A DNA stretch of 64,000 nt, from the NCBI RefSeq assembly GCF_037325665.1, contig NC_090254.1:21465532-21529531 (forward strand), read 5' to 3'. A program made the position numbers and the translations under genes. The notes under the pieces were generated by a model. That model was not told where the DNA came from. It saw only the letters and a program-made list of their open reading frames with translations, and did not search any database. Positions 48,260-56,697 of this stretch are shown piece after piece. Origin of the DNA: Littorina saxatilis. Its lineage: Eukaryota; Mollusca; Gastropoda; Littorinimorpha; Littorinidae. Within the stretch, counting starts at the first letter, position 1; the number at the start of each line of letters is the position of its first letter.

Positions 48260-50090
48260 GTGTGTGTGTAGAGCGATTCAGACCAAACTACTGGACCGAT
48301 CTTTATGAAATTTTACATGAGAGTTCCTGGGATTGATATCCCCGAACGTTTTTTTCATTTGTTTGATAAATGTCTTTGATGACGTCATATCCGGCTTTTC
48401 GTGAAAGTTGAGGCGGCACTGTCACGCCCTCATTTTTCAACCAAATTGGTTGAAATTTTGGTCAAGTAATCTTCGACGAAGCCCGGACTTCGGTATTGCA
48501 TTTCAGCTTGGTGGCTTAAAAATTAATTAATGACTTTGGTCATTAAAAATCTGAAAATTGTAAAAAAAAAATAAAAATTTATAAAACGATCCAAATTTAC
48601 GTTCATCTTATTCTCCATTATTTTCTGATTCCAAAAACATATAAATATGTTATATTTGGATTAAAAACAAGCTCTGAAAATTAAATATATAAAAATTATT
48701 ATCAAAACTAAATTGTCGAAATCAATTTAAAAACACTGTCATCTTATTCCTTGTCGGTTCCTGATTCCAAAAACATATAGATATGATATGTTTGGATTAA
48801 AAACACGCTCAGAAAGTTAAAACAAAGAGAGGTACAGAAAAGCGTGCTATCCTTCTTAGCGCAACTACTACCCCGCTCTTCTTGTCAATTTCACTGCCTT
48901 TGCCATGAGCGGTGGACTGACGATGCTACGAGTATACGGTCTTGCTGAAAAATGGCATTGCGTTCAGTTTCATTCTGTGAGTTGGACAGCTACTTGACTA
49001 AATATTGTATTTTCGCCTTACGCGACTTGTTTTTTTTTGTGAGGGACTCGCTCCCTAGAATCGACTTACCCGGAGGATCAGCGATCACAGCAAATAGCAA
49101 ACTCCAATGTAGTATGTTATGCATGGTTCCCCCGATACAATGCATTTCTCTTTTGAAAATATGCACATCGGAGCTGCGATTTGCTGCGGAAGGCCTACAG
49201 TGATAGCTGAACATCTCAGGCAAAACACATCAGTGATCACAGACAGCCAGCGATCATTGCCGATACGAATCATGAACACTAACGTGTATATTGTATTGAT
49301 AGTATACTGCATAACTTACACATCAGAATTATTTGGTGTAATCGCTGGTCTTGACTGGTTGGCGGTGTGTTGTTTGCCTGACTTTCAGGGGCGCAACTCT
49401 TCCACAGCGCTTAAGAATCCTCACAAAGTTCCTGAAGATGTCTTTAGTCACATTTTTTGGGATATAAGGCCAAAAAAAAAAAAAGGTCTGTTTACGGTAA
49501 CATAGGCCAAAAAAATAGGGTCGGTAGGTCGGGATTTTTTTTGTTTTTTTGGTTTTTTGTTGTTGTCCAAAAAACCATATTTTTACGTTATTTTGCCCAA
49601 AAAACAAGATTTTTTTTTTTTCCAAATGCCAAAAAAAAAGTCTAGGGTCGCGCGAAAAAACTAGGGTCGGTCGGGTTACCGTAAACAGACCTTTTTTTTT
49701 TTTGGGGCCTAATATGAGAAGATTGTGTCATAGGAAACAATAGGCAGATGCAAAGGAAGAAATCAGCAGTATAATTTCCTCTTTTTTTTAAATTGATTTT
49801 TTGTTCTTCTCGTTTTTGAATTTGTATTTCCTGAACTGGCATTACTGTTACTATCTCGTAGTTTAACCGGTTCAAGCATGTATGTTTGCTGTGTTTTCAG
49901 TGTATTTAAGGGCCTCACCAGAAACTTGCCACAAACGCATCGAAGCCAGGAATCGATCTGAGGAATCTTCTGTTTCCTTGGTAATCTCTCTAGCTCACCA
50001 TCTATCTATCTCTCTCTCTCTCTGATTCTGAAAAGTACATCTGCTTTGCAGCAAAATTGATAACCAACTGCTCATTTTCTACCTCCCACT

Positions 50091-50124
<34 letters not shown>

Positions 50125-51159
50125 TAAGACTGGTTCCTCTTAGTCTACTTCTTTTGTGGACCTTGTCAAAAAATCATACGATTAGCAAGATTTGTAAGAT
50201 TTTGTAACCATAAAGTAATTAATATTATGAGGCTGCTTTTGGGATTTTTTTTTAATCTTAAACAACAGTTTTTGTCCTGCCTGGTTTATTGATGTGGCTA
50301 ATGCTTTCAGGATTACCTAAATGAGCTACACAAACTGCACGAAGACTGGCTGGTCAACAAAACCACAGGTGTTCTTCCTGCGCCAGTACTGGTGAGTATT
50401 GACAAGTTGGGAGATTATCTGGTGCCATGAACCCTTTTGGCCACATTTGTTTTGCCAACTGAACTATTTATGGACAATCTATGTTTAGCTCAGTCGGCAA
50501 CATACAGGTGATAGAATTAGTCATGACGGCATTGTAAAGTGATCTCAAGAGTGCATATTTGCGAGATGAATTGGGCGTCATATAAACCGCTCAGATAGTT
50601 ATCTTGAAGCTAAGCTTTCTGCGAGTCACCATGTACTAGACTCGGTCACTTCAGGTTTTTCTGGAGCTCTTTTGCTGTATCTCCCCTACAACTGCTATTT
50701 AATCATTATTCTGATATTGACGCGTTCAGAGCCAGAATAATCACAACTTCAATATTTTGACAATAATCAAAGCTTTCCTGAAGGGTTGATGAATGCGTTT
50801 CTCCCACAGCCTTAATAACACCAACAGATTTATTTCCTCCTCCGCCGGTTCTAAGCCAAAGTTTTGGATTTTGCCGGCGTTACCAATGCAGATGCAGAAT
50901 ATTTGAAGCTGTGTTCAGCAAACTATATGGCAACTATATTTTGTTGATGACCTTTGATGAAGATTTACTTCCTTTAATTTTTATTTCCGGCTTTTGTTGT
51001 TGGATTGCTGTTGCTGCTAGTATGTCAACATCGTTAATTCCATGATAATGTTTGTGTTGTTTTTTCCTGCAGGTAATTGATGTGGATGAAGACCTGAACG
51101 AGGTAGTGAAGAAGATAGAAGATTTGACACCGCAGATTCTTCAACACACTCAGAGTTAG
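30899..51159 (+). CDS. TK2: Deoxynucleoside kinase, TK2/dNK family (gene 2)
   Basis: Ten exons join in frame: 30899-31064, 33287-33336, 37206-37283, 38344-38397, 38893-38982, 40531-40607, 44641-44729, 49901-49980, 50311-50391 and 51073-51159 (283 aa). The enzyme phosphorylates deoxynucleosides in nucleotide salvage. Visible motifs are the P-loop GNIGCGKT (residues 78-85), EPVEKW (102-107, catalytic Glu), LMYKD, FQSYV (Gln131), ERT (155-157, usually ERS), SARYCFIENL, LKEWHDW, the Arg-rich lid (KRIEARNRSEE) and DYLNELHKLHEDWL. Exons 3-10 are secure. Exons 1-2 are supported only by compatible phases and good splice sites, and the N terminus is Ser/Thr-rich but not a clear mitochondrial presequence. 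Human TK2 has 265 residues. Confidence 0.92.
31451..31554. repeat. Near-perfect palindrome, ~48-bp arms
   Basis: The arm CAGAAGGTATCGTCCACTGG is repeated in inverse at 31503-31554 with a loop of only about four bases. A few mismatches occur. It would fold into a long hairpin in DNA or RNA. Confidence 0.9.
31594..31865. mobile_element. Foldback MITE, ~50-bp inverted arms
   Basis: Left arm 31594-31643 (CTGATGGGGTCTATGTCGAC...) and right arm 31815-31865 are inverted, with short AAGTACT flanks. The centre holds a small palindrome near 31787-31800. No coding capacity. Confidence 0.75.
32437..32990 (+). mobile_element. CAGGCATG-family element, copy 2 (554 bp)
   Basis: Perfect 15-bp inverted termini CAGGCATGGGAATTG are flanked by the 6-bp duplication ATATCC (32431-32436, 32991-32996). 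CCGCCG motifs lie inside the left end and the GGGGGCATGCCCCC-type palindrome lies near 32868-32885. No transposase. Confidence 0.82.
33465..33507 (+). mobile_element. MITE P fragment abutting R copy 10
   Basis: CAGTGGAACCCCTCTTGTAA and ACCCCCCAATTTAAGACTCA match the left part of MITE P. It stops at the T-run where R copy 10 begins, the same MITE position hit by R copy 3. Confidence 0.7.
34847..35133 (-). mobile_element. SINE-B copy 2
   Basis: tRNA-derived head on the - strand with A-box-like TGGCCTAGTGG and B box GGGTTCGAACCC, with a short deletion between them. A 14-bp near-perfect duplication, GTCTATGTACGTAT, flanks it (34833-34846, 35134-35147). Confidence 0.85.
35697..36004 (-). mobile_element. 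SINE-B copy 3, full head
   Basis: Full head beginning CACGGTTGGCCTAGTGGTAA on the - strand, then a mutated B box and the body shared with copies 1 and 2. Flanked by the 11-bp duplication TATGTGCGTAT (35686-35696, 36005-36015). Confidence 0.88.
36981..37128. mobile_element. MITE P, whole copy, TA-flanked (148 bp)
   Basis: Inverted ends CAGTGGAACCCCCCC and its complement, TA on both sides (36979-36980, 37129-37130), AAGACC and TTTAAGACTCCCTC internal motifs. The TA duplication and CAGTG ends fit the Tc1/mariner-pogo group. Lies about 75 bases before exon 3 of gene 2. Confidence 0.85.
37284..38343. other. Gene 2 intron 3, nothing identified
   Basis: AT-rich intron with an (AC)n tract at about 38238-38264. 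No element with defined ends was recognised. Confidence 0.55.
39291..40001 (+). mobile_element. Family S element, copy 2
   Basis: Same ends as copy 1 (GACTCACATG... hairpin GGGCTTTGCCC, TTCTTGTT), also preceded by a T5 run. The (CCGT)n tract is short. Many AAGGTCA half-sites are kept. Lies in gene 2 intron 5. Confidence 0.87.
40124..40163. repeat. (ACC)n microsatellite
   Basis: Pure ACC tract of about 13 units, followed by a G-rich stretch. Confidence 0.95.
40795..41196 (-). mobile_element. SINE-A copy 3, long subfamily with LINE-like tail
   Basis: The - strand head GGCGGGGATATAGCTCAGTT has an A box and a good B box (GAGTTCGATCCC). The 3' part differs from copies 1 and 2 and ends AGCGCCTAGAACTG ... 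GCGCGATATAAG ... (ATTG)n. This tail resembles the 3' end of the L2-like LINE at 22887-25303. No clear target duplication. Confidence 0.85.
41226..41250 (+). mobile_element. MITE P right-end fragment
   Basis: GTCTTAAAGCGGGGTTCCACTG matches the MITE P terminus over its length and is abutted by a truncated LINE. Confidence 0.55.
41251..42960 (+). mobile_element. 5'-truncated LINE with (ATCT)n tail
   Basis: RT frame to 42373, a 3' UTR with a 27-base G run (42673-42699), and a CAATAAATTATCT end with an ATCT tail at about 42943-42960. Inserted in gene 2 intron 6. Confidence 0.85.
41252..42373 (+). CDS. LINE reverse transcriptase, partial (Rex1/CR1-like)
   Basis: An open frame of 373 codons begins inside the RT finger-palm region. 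Motifs: DPHQFAYRANRSVDDAV, FIDYSSAFNTI (motif A), GAPQGCVLSPLLFSLFTND (motif B), KFSDDTTLEG (motif C with FSDD in place of the usual FADD), then the thumb and a C-terminal region ending RRLRTLRCRTARLRNSF. The layout matches a non-LTR RT family common in fish and invertebrates that I would place near Rex1/CR1/L2. No endonuclease is present. No internal stop, so a young or once-selected copy. It is not a host gene. Confidence 0.85.
   Translation: MKCLERLVLQRLKVATDASLDPHQFAYRANRSVDDAVALGLHHIVEHLEKSGSYARVLFIDYSSAFNTIVPHKLFSKLTGMCVEESLCKWVLDFLLDRPQVVRVGSSTSSSITLNIGAPQGCVLSPLLFSLFTNDNVSHDPSVVILKFSDDTTLEGLISVGDESGYRAEVARVSGWCVANDLDLNVTKTKEMVFDRRKKKTPLLPLTISGENVEQVDSFKFLGVTISNDLSWAVHTDLSVKKAHQRLYFLRQLRKFKVSSSIMSQFYRAAVESLLTFSITVWYSSSCQFEKEKLEKVVRAASRIIGRDLPSIDSLHILRMMRKCRSIMQDPTHPAGHLFQPLLSGRRLRTLRCRTARLRNSFYPQAVLAFNNR
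42961..44258 (+). mobile_element. 5'-truncated LINE with RNase H (I/Nimb group?)
   Basis: Ribonuclease H frame to 43993 plus a 3' end GAGTGACGTTAAATAAACG and an ATTTTATCATC tail. Abuts the previous LINE tail. The first ~140 bases are unassigned. RNase H downstream of RT is typical of the I superfamily. Confidence 0.75.
43133..43993 (+). CDS. LINE ribonuclease H domain, partial
   Basis: The frame contains three RNase H motif groups: LSAELLAICMSL (catalytic Glu), IFSDSKAAIEAL (catalytic Asp) and VWCPAHVNVPGNEKADKAA (His and final Asp). The first catalytic Asp block (TDGS-type) is not in this frame, so the N terminus is missing or shifted near 43130. A C-terminal region has a CxC...H...C arrangement (KCTCQSDLTIAHLTLEC), a zinc-knuckle-like tail seen in such LINE proteins. 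About 287 codons with no stop. No RT domain precedes it, because the adjoining RT belongs to a different element. Confidence 0.8.
   Translation: MSLCTKAAPAFLSSNTAFVIPSDGMTGKFKLCNRNSILSAELLAICMSLVHLNLKNTPPQKIAIFSDSKAAIEALRSNKRSKRHDLVIAIKELANKIIKKGSEINLVWCPAHVNVPGNEKADKAAKEAAQGIGASEVDLPLSASEISSLTDSLLWREWRNKYMHKAISSGWLIREAPSKQMNTYNACPRVIKRINRLRAEAGNYQFLELKCTCQSDLTIAHLTLECDLNSCHFQPLTQFINSNRNILPNTSKEKLSYLLSFNKDLGWQGPKLIAGLMHTHPLGPWI
44785..44913 (+). mobile_element. SINE-C copy 1 next to gene 2 exon 7
   Basis: A 5'-truncated copy ends GACGTTAAACACCAAATAAA and an (GAAA)n tail. A perfect 12-bp duplication, AAAGGGAAGGGG, flanks it (44773-44784, 44914-44925). It begins only 55 bases after the 5' splice site of exon 7. 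Confidence 0.88.
45407..46792. mobile_element. 1.39 kb TIR element with palindromic octamer arrays
   Basis: Inverted termini CCCGTACGAAA (45407-45417) and its complement (46782-46792). About 300 bases inside each end are packed with self-complementary motifs CTTATAAG and CATATATG and close variants, roughly one every 15 bases. The centre (about 45730-46500) is ordinary AT-rich sequence without a convincing gene. No target duplication is certain. Superfamily unknown. Confidence 0.75.
47184..48111. mobile_element. TA-flanked pogo-like element (928 bp)
   Basis: Ends CAGTGGAGTCC...ATAACGAA and the inverse, each flanked by TA (47182-47183, 48112-48113). Subterminal TAACGAA repeats are seen. No transposase frame survives. 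A SINE-C fragment is nested inside. Confidence 0.8.
47855..47912 (-). mobile_element. SINE-C fragment, nested (58 bp)
   Basis: Only the 3' end of SINE-C remains, flanked by the duplication CTCTATGGATT (47844-47854, 47913-47923). Younger than the pogo-like element it sits in. Confidence 0.82.
48148..49030 (-). mobile_element. Family R element, copy 11
   Basis: Complete copy in gene 2 intron 7. Its internal tract is (TG)n with a (TCTG)n block. TGACGTCA lies at 48380-48387. Confidence 0.9.
49484..49692. mobile_element. MITE with 18-bp TIRs in A-runs
   Basis: Perfect termini AGGTCTGTTTACGGTAAC (49484-49501) and complement (49675-49692). Outer flanks are GGCC plus an A-run on the left and a T-run plus GGGGCC on the right, so the inverted repeat may extend further. 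The interior is rich in A/T runs and TAGGGTCG repeats. Lies about 210 bases before exon 8 of gene 2. Confidence 0.8.
50101..50124. repeat. Poly-G run in gene 2 intron 8
   Basis: 24 consecutive G residues after a T/C stretch, potential quadruplex-forming. Confidence 0.95.
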
Positions 51160-52114
51160 CAGAGTGTGAGAGGAACTAACACAACAGATTCTTCAACAAA
51201 GTGTGAAATCCAACAATTCACATCCTAGTGGAACAACGTGCATCAACTGATCTCCACAGCAATATATGCAAATGTAGTGCACATGCTTAGATTGTAAAGA
51301 GGAAAGAGACTACAGTGTTGACAGTGACAAAACCATGGTGGTTTTGGTCCTTGTTTGCTTTTGCATGCAGGCCGGCAAACACCCTCAAACTCACTGAGTT
51401 CTTCATGTGAAATTTACTTGACATCTAAATTAAAAATCTGGTATGAAATGAGTGCTCAAACTAATGATCAGTTTTCATGAAACAGCCAAAAGTGAAAAGC
51501 CTAGAACAGACCTGGGAACCCATACAATTTCACCGTATTTTGTACGCACAATTGTCTAGAATAGGGTCAGTGGGAAAAAAATACGAGAAAAAATCCTATT
51601 CTACTTTTCTTTTCAAGCGCATCCCGAAGCCAGTATTTTGACACATGATCACAGTTTTTGTCAGTAAACATTGAAAGAAGAATTTGTTTCAAGTGTATTG
51701 GTAAACTTAATTAACGGTGCGACGGACGCGTGTGAAGCATGTTGGAATCATGTATGTTCAAATGCTGCGTGGAGTACGCTACATTTTCTGAAAAGACACC
51801 AAGTTTGTTTGAGAGTACTACAAGTGCAAAACAGGAGTTCCCAGGTCTGCTAGAAAAAACTAATTATATCAGTCATCTTGTTTAAAAAAAATCTTGTTTT
51901 AAAAATCTGGTTCATATCATCTAAAGCATTTTTTTCATCATAAATTGTAAATAGTTTATGTTACTGTGTTCGAGGAATACTTTTTAAGTCGGTCAGATAA
52001 GTATTTTTTTCAAACTTAACAATACTGGTGCGGTTGCAGTGTCGACTGAATTGTGATCAGTACTGGACTTAAATGTTGTGCCTTTTGTCATTCCATGACT
52101 TGTATCCTCACATG
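51160..52114 (+). other. Likely 3' UTR and flank of gene 2
   Basis: Follows the stop of gene 2. No coding frame of note and no clear canonical AATAAA near a plausible end, so the polyadenylation site is not defined. Confidence 0.45.
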
Positions 52115-52340
52115 TTAACCCTTAGGCTGGTTGTCACGACATATGTCGCACTACTTTACGTACACTGTCACCTGGTTGTCACGACATATGTCGCGCTACT
52201 GGCTCAGTCTGTTTGGTCGGTTCCGATTACCTCCCATAGTTTCGAAAACCTATATGACCGTTTTTCTTTATTTTTCTCTCTGTTAATTCACCAGTGGCTT
52301 TGTAACATGTGTTACAGAATTGCACCAGTGTAAGGGTTAA
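52115..52340. mobile_element. TTAA-type MITE (226 bp)
   Basis: TTAACCCTTA at the left and TAAGGGTTAA at the right, with inner CTGGT/ACCAG inversion. The segment GGTTGTCACGACATATGTCG is repeated in tandem. TTAA ends suggest piggyBac/Kolobok mobilisation. A short TTCTACTGTA end of another MITE follows at 52349-52358. Confidence 0.72.
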
Positions 52341-52708
52341 TAATGGGGTTCTACTGTACCAATGTATCTTACAAAGTTATAGTTTATTACCTAGAGGACA
52401 GAGAGGTTTTAAGGTTGTGCAGAGTTCATTAAAATCATAGAGATAATTAGGTCCTACGTTTCAAAGTCAAACAAGGACTTTTTTAAAATAATGAAAATAA
52501 TTGTACTTTGTATTTGTGTGTGTGCATGTTCCGTTGTGATATCTCTTCACTCAGGGTTAGTTTTTAATGCATGTATTCAGGTGTTTTGTTTGAGACATCT
52601 TGTTCCTTACAGAGAGTGTGTGTGTGTTTTAAATTGTGTTTTTTTGAACACCTTTCTTCTTTTTTTGTTCATTTACACGGGTACCTTGTTGTATTGAAAC
52701 AAAATATG

Positions 52709-53080
52709 GGCGGGGATGTAGCTCAGTCGGTAGCGCGCTGGATTTGTATCCCGTTGGCCGATGTCAGCGTGAGTTCGTCCCCACGTTCGGCGAGAGATTT
52801 ATTTCTCAGAGTCAACTTTGTGTGCAGACTCTCCTCGGTGTCCGAACATCCCCGTGTGTACACGCAAGCACAAAACTCAAGTGCGCACGAAAAAGATCCT
52901 GTTATCCATGTCAGAGTTCGGTGGGTTATAGAAACACAAAAATTCCCAGCATGCTTCCTCCGAAAACGGCGTATGGCTGCCTAAATGGCGGGGTAAAAAA
53001 CGGTCATACACGTAAAATTCCACTCGTGCAAAAAACACGAGTGTACGTGGAAGTTTCAGCCCACGAACGCAGAAGAAGAA
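52709..53080 (+). mobile_element. SINE-A copy 2, full length
   Basis: Head GGCGGGGATGTAGCTCAGTC with A-box-like TAGCTCAGTCGG and a degraded B box, body shared with copy 1, tail (GAA)n. A perfect 13-bp duplication, GAAACAAAATATG, flanks it (52696-52708, 53081-53093). Confidence 0.93.
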
Positions 53081-53093
53081 GAAACAAAATATG

Positions 53094-54059
53094 TCAGCGT
53101 ATTGTGTAGCCTTGTAATGAAAATAATGTTATAGATTATACTTGCCTTAAAGGTTCAATAAGGTTTGTGATGTACGATTGGCTGCCATGTACATGCATTG
53201 TTATATGTTAGTATTTTGACACTATTTTTAAGTGTTGTGTTAATTGTTATGCATATTTTGTTTTTGTTAAGACAACGAAAACAAAATAACAGTGACCCCT
53301 TTTAAGATCACTCATACCTAAATCAAAAAGGTGATTATGTTTCAATTAAAAGATACCAGTAGTTTTGTTTTTGTTTTGTTTTTACATTTTATTATATATT
53401 TAGAGAGCATGAATGGAACACTGGAGCTATCCAAGTTATTCATTTACCATCGTGTTTTACCATTGATTTTTGGCTCACGAAGTGTAGCCTATGCGATCGT
53501 AACTTTGTCTGTCTGTGCGTGCGTGCGTATGTGCGTGCGTGCGTGCGTGTGTATGTCTGTGGTAGAAACTTTAACATTTCGTCATTTGAAGACGTCACAT
53601 TATGGCGTAAGAGGGTTAGACGTCACGCGAAGGAATGTCTCGGTCATTGTTATTTTGAGCGGGCCGAGACTATTTGGCAGTCGTGTCTGTAAGTAGGCTA
53701 CATGCAGACAGACAGATCTAGATCTAGTGTCTCTCTTTCTTGCACAGTGTCACCAATGCTTACTGTGTGTGTGTGTGTGTATGTGTGACCATAGATGTGT
53801 ATTATGGTGTGACGGAGTGATTGAGTTTGTGTTACTGTTACTGTTTGTCGATTTCTTACGTGAGCCTTGAAGGCTTCGCCTCTTGTTAATGTTGAACTAG
53901 CAGTTAAGCCCGGCTTCGCCCGGGAGTAAGCGGAGCCCTGTAGCAATTTAAGACGCTCGCTATCCCATTATCATTAGCTTTACCTCCTTTGTTTGGATAC
54001 AAAAAAAGAGTTATCTCCCTTACCTTCTAGAAATTTCCGGAACTGTCCAGTTAATTTTT
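53094..54059. other. Intergenic, no gene seen
   Basis: Contains (TGCG)n near 53515-53555, (GT)n near 53765, and a CCCGGCTTCGCCCGGG hairpin-forming motif near 53907 that recurs in mollusc repeats. Confidence 0.5.
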
Positions 54060-54856
54060 GACTCACATGCGAAGCAAAAGTGAGTCTATGTACTCACCCG
54101 AGTCGTCCGTCCGTCCCCCCCGGCTGGCCGGAAAACTTTAACGTTGGCTATTTTTTGGACACTATTCAGTCTATCAGTACCAAATTTGGCAAGATGGTGT
54201 ATGATGACAAGGCCCCAAAAAACATACATAGCATCTTGACCTTGCTTCAAGGTCAAGGTCGCAGGGGCCATAAATGTTGTCTAAAAAACAGCTATTGTTC
54301 ACATTTTTCCCATTTTCTCTGAAGTTTTTGAGATTCAATATCTCACCTATATATGATATATAGGGCAAAGGAAGCCCCATCTTTTGATACCAGTTTGGTT
54401 TACCTTGCTTCAAGGTCAAGGTCACAGGAGCTCTTCAAAGTTGGATTGTATACATATTTTGAAGTGACCTTGACCCTGAACTATGGAAGATAACTGTTTC
54501 AAACTTAAAAATTATGTGGGGCACATGTTATGCTTTCATCATGAGACACATTTGGTCACATATGATCAAGGTCAAGGTCACTTTGACCCTTATGAAATGT
54601 GACCAAAATAAGGTAGTGAACCACTAAAAGTGACCATATCTCATGGTAGAAAGAGCCAATAAGCACCATTGTACTTCCTATGTCTTGAATTAACAGCTTT
54701 GTGTTGCATGACCTTGGATGACCTTGACCTCGACACATGTATTTTGGTAGGAAAAATGTGTAAAGCAGTTCTTAGTGTATGATGTAATTGCTAGGTTTAG
54801 GTCATGTAAAGGTCAAGGTCAAGCATGTGAGTCGTATGGGCTTTGCCCTTCTTGTT
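54060..54856 (+). mobile_element. Family S element, copy 3
   Basis: Same ends as copies 1 and 2 and again preceded by T5. Carries about 80 bases of extra sequence near 54730-54800 replacing part of the half-site cluster. Confidence 0.87.
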
Positions 54857-55247
54857 CATTCTTCATTTCTTCCCCTCATAGGAGCAATAGCGAGTCTCTA
54901 ATATCACTGGCATGATGTGCTTGCTACAGGTGAACAGTAGGCACTGAACTGGTCTTGCACCATATAGGCTGTATTCAATAAATGGGAGGTCCGTAATCTG
55001 AGAAAGGAAACAATGAATCAAGAAACTAAAACCCAGGTGCACATCTGCGGCACCTAGGGAGTGTACGTGCACACTATCTTGTTCCTGCCTCTTGCCATCT
55101 CGGAGGTATGGCGACCACAGACAGAGTTGTGGAGTCGGCGGTGGTGGTGGTGGTGGGGGGGGTCGGATCTGGGGATTGAAAGGGGGGGGGGGGGCAAGTT
55201 TACTTTTTTTTTAGAAGAGCCAAGCCACAACTAAAAGTTTCTCTCTT

Positions 55248-55281
<34 letters not shown>

Positions 55282-56128
55282 GGCGGAGGAGGATTGGAGG
55301 GCTGGCAGCGCAGCGGCGTCGGCAGTGGTGGTCAGGTGCACATCTTCACAGTCACAGGAGTGCACATGCACGACATCGTCTTCCTGCCCCCTCCCTTCTC
55401 GGAGCTTTGGCGATCACAGACAGACACACACACACAGACAGACAGACAGACACTCTCTTTTATTTATATGTATGTATAGAAATCTTGATATTTATTCACT
55501 GATAAATGTTAGCAATTTTAACCTGTGCAACTGTGTATATTACGTTTTGACTTTTAAAGTGTTTCGTTCTATTTTCCGTTTCTACAAAAATGAACTTGGG
55601 CATTAACATTAATGACAATGTATGATATTCGGTCAACTTCAGAAGCATTAAGTCTGTGTGTCCTTGAGTTTAAATGTCCGAATAAATTCAGCTAAAATTT
55701 TTAATTGCTTGTTTTAAGATTTTTTTCTGTTTCCATCCTACCCAATAAGTCCACCTTACAGAGAGAACTATTGAAATGTTATTTTTTTCTTTCACACACA
55801 CACACACACACACAGTACATGCCCGCACATAATTATACACAAGTGCCATGCCAACAGATGTTGCCTGATATTCCTCACATATAAAGCATGCCATATTATC
55901 ACACTATAACAAGCAAAAACGGTCACTTTTTCTGTTAAGAACAAGTAGTTTTGTTAGCAAAAATGTCTGGGGGATGAGAGCAAAGGGGCAGTAATGGAGG
56001 AAACTTAACGTAGGTTGCTTCCCTTGGAACCAAAATGACCCGATCTAAAGATCGATGCCGAAGGGAAACAATACTAATCTAATAGATGAATTCAACGCAC
56101 TTAACGGAGGTTGCTTCCCTTGCTTTGA
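54857..56128. repeat. Intergenic with two related G-rich blocks
   Basis: Two blocks around 55025-55200 and 55300-55420 share GTGCACAT and CATGCACGACATCGTCTTCC-like text, separated by a 32-base G run (55249-55280). An (ACAG)n tract sits at about 55425-55452. No gene recognised. Confidence 0.5.
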
Positions 56129-56141
56129 AACTCGTGGCATT

Positions 56142-56176
56142 CTTTCTTTATTTGGTGTTTAACGTCGTTTTCAACC
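56142..56176 (-). mobile_element. SINE-C micro-fragment (35 bp)
   Basis: Only the last ~35 bases of SINE-C, flanked by a perfect 13-bp duplication AACTCGTGGCATT (56129-56141, 56177-56189). Confidence 0.88.
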
Positions 56177-56409
56177 AACTCGTGGCATTGAATTTGATGA
56201 AACGCAATACAACGTAAAAACAGTTCTTTCAAAATATGCAAGAAGTAAAAAAAAATCTTGAAATTTAAACATCACACGCAAGTCTTGTCAATGTTCACTT
56301 GAAGACATCGAGGACTCCTCATTGATGTTCAGTTGAAGGGCATCAATAACTTCCGACGATTACCCTTAGTCAAGCGGGGTTAATTTTACTGACTCTTTTC
56401 AAACAACAT

Positions 56410-56697
56410 GAGGTATAGGAATTGTCCGCGGATTTCCGCGAAAAGGAAAATACGTTTCAGCGAAAATAAAAAATTGTCCGCGGCAAAAAAAAGGTAAATT
56501 AAATATGTATACTATTGTCTCTCTATCCATTGTTTGCTTACACAAGAACTATCAAAATATTGGTCTAAAATGCTAAAATTCGTTTTCCTTCCGGGGGGGC
56601 TTTGCCGCTCTGGTCCCTTGGGCCTGCCGGGGCATATGCGGCCCCTGTACCTTGGCCTATTTTCAGAGTTTTTTCTATTTTGGAATTCCCATGCCTG
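56410..56697 (+). mobile_element. CAGGCATG-family element, copy 3 (288 bp)
   Basis: The left end GAGGTATAGGAATTG is a mutated form of CAGGCATGGGAATTG and the right end is intact (GGAATTCCCATGCCTG). The 5-bp repeat AACAT flanks it (56405-56409, 56698-56702). Keeps CCGCGG and GGGGGGG-CTTTGCC motifs. Confidence 0.72.

Noticed and set aside
49329-49743. Lys/Phe-rich ORFs
   Set aside because: Translations of the A/T runs in the MITE at 49484-49692.
52709-52790. tRNA-like sequence with A and B boxes
   Set aside because: It is the head of a SINE with a 370-base body and target duplication, lacks a proper tRNA cloverleaf and recurs at 7557-7895 and 40795-41196.
53907-53925. Rho-independent-terminator-like hairpin
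   Set aside because: Bacterial terminators do not apply in this eukaryotic sequence. The motif looks like part of a dispersed repeat.
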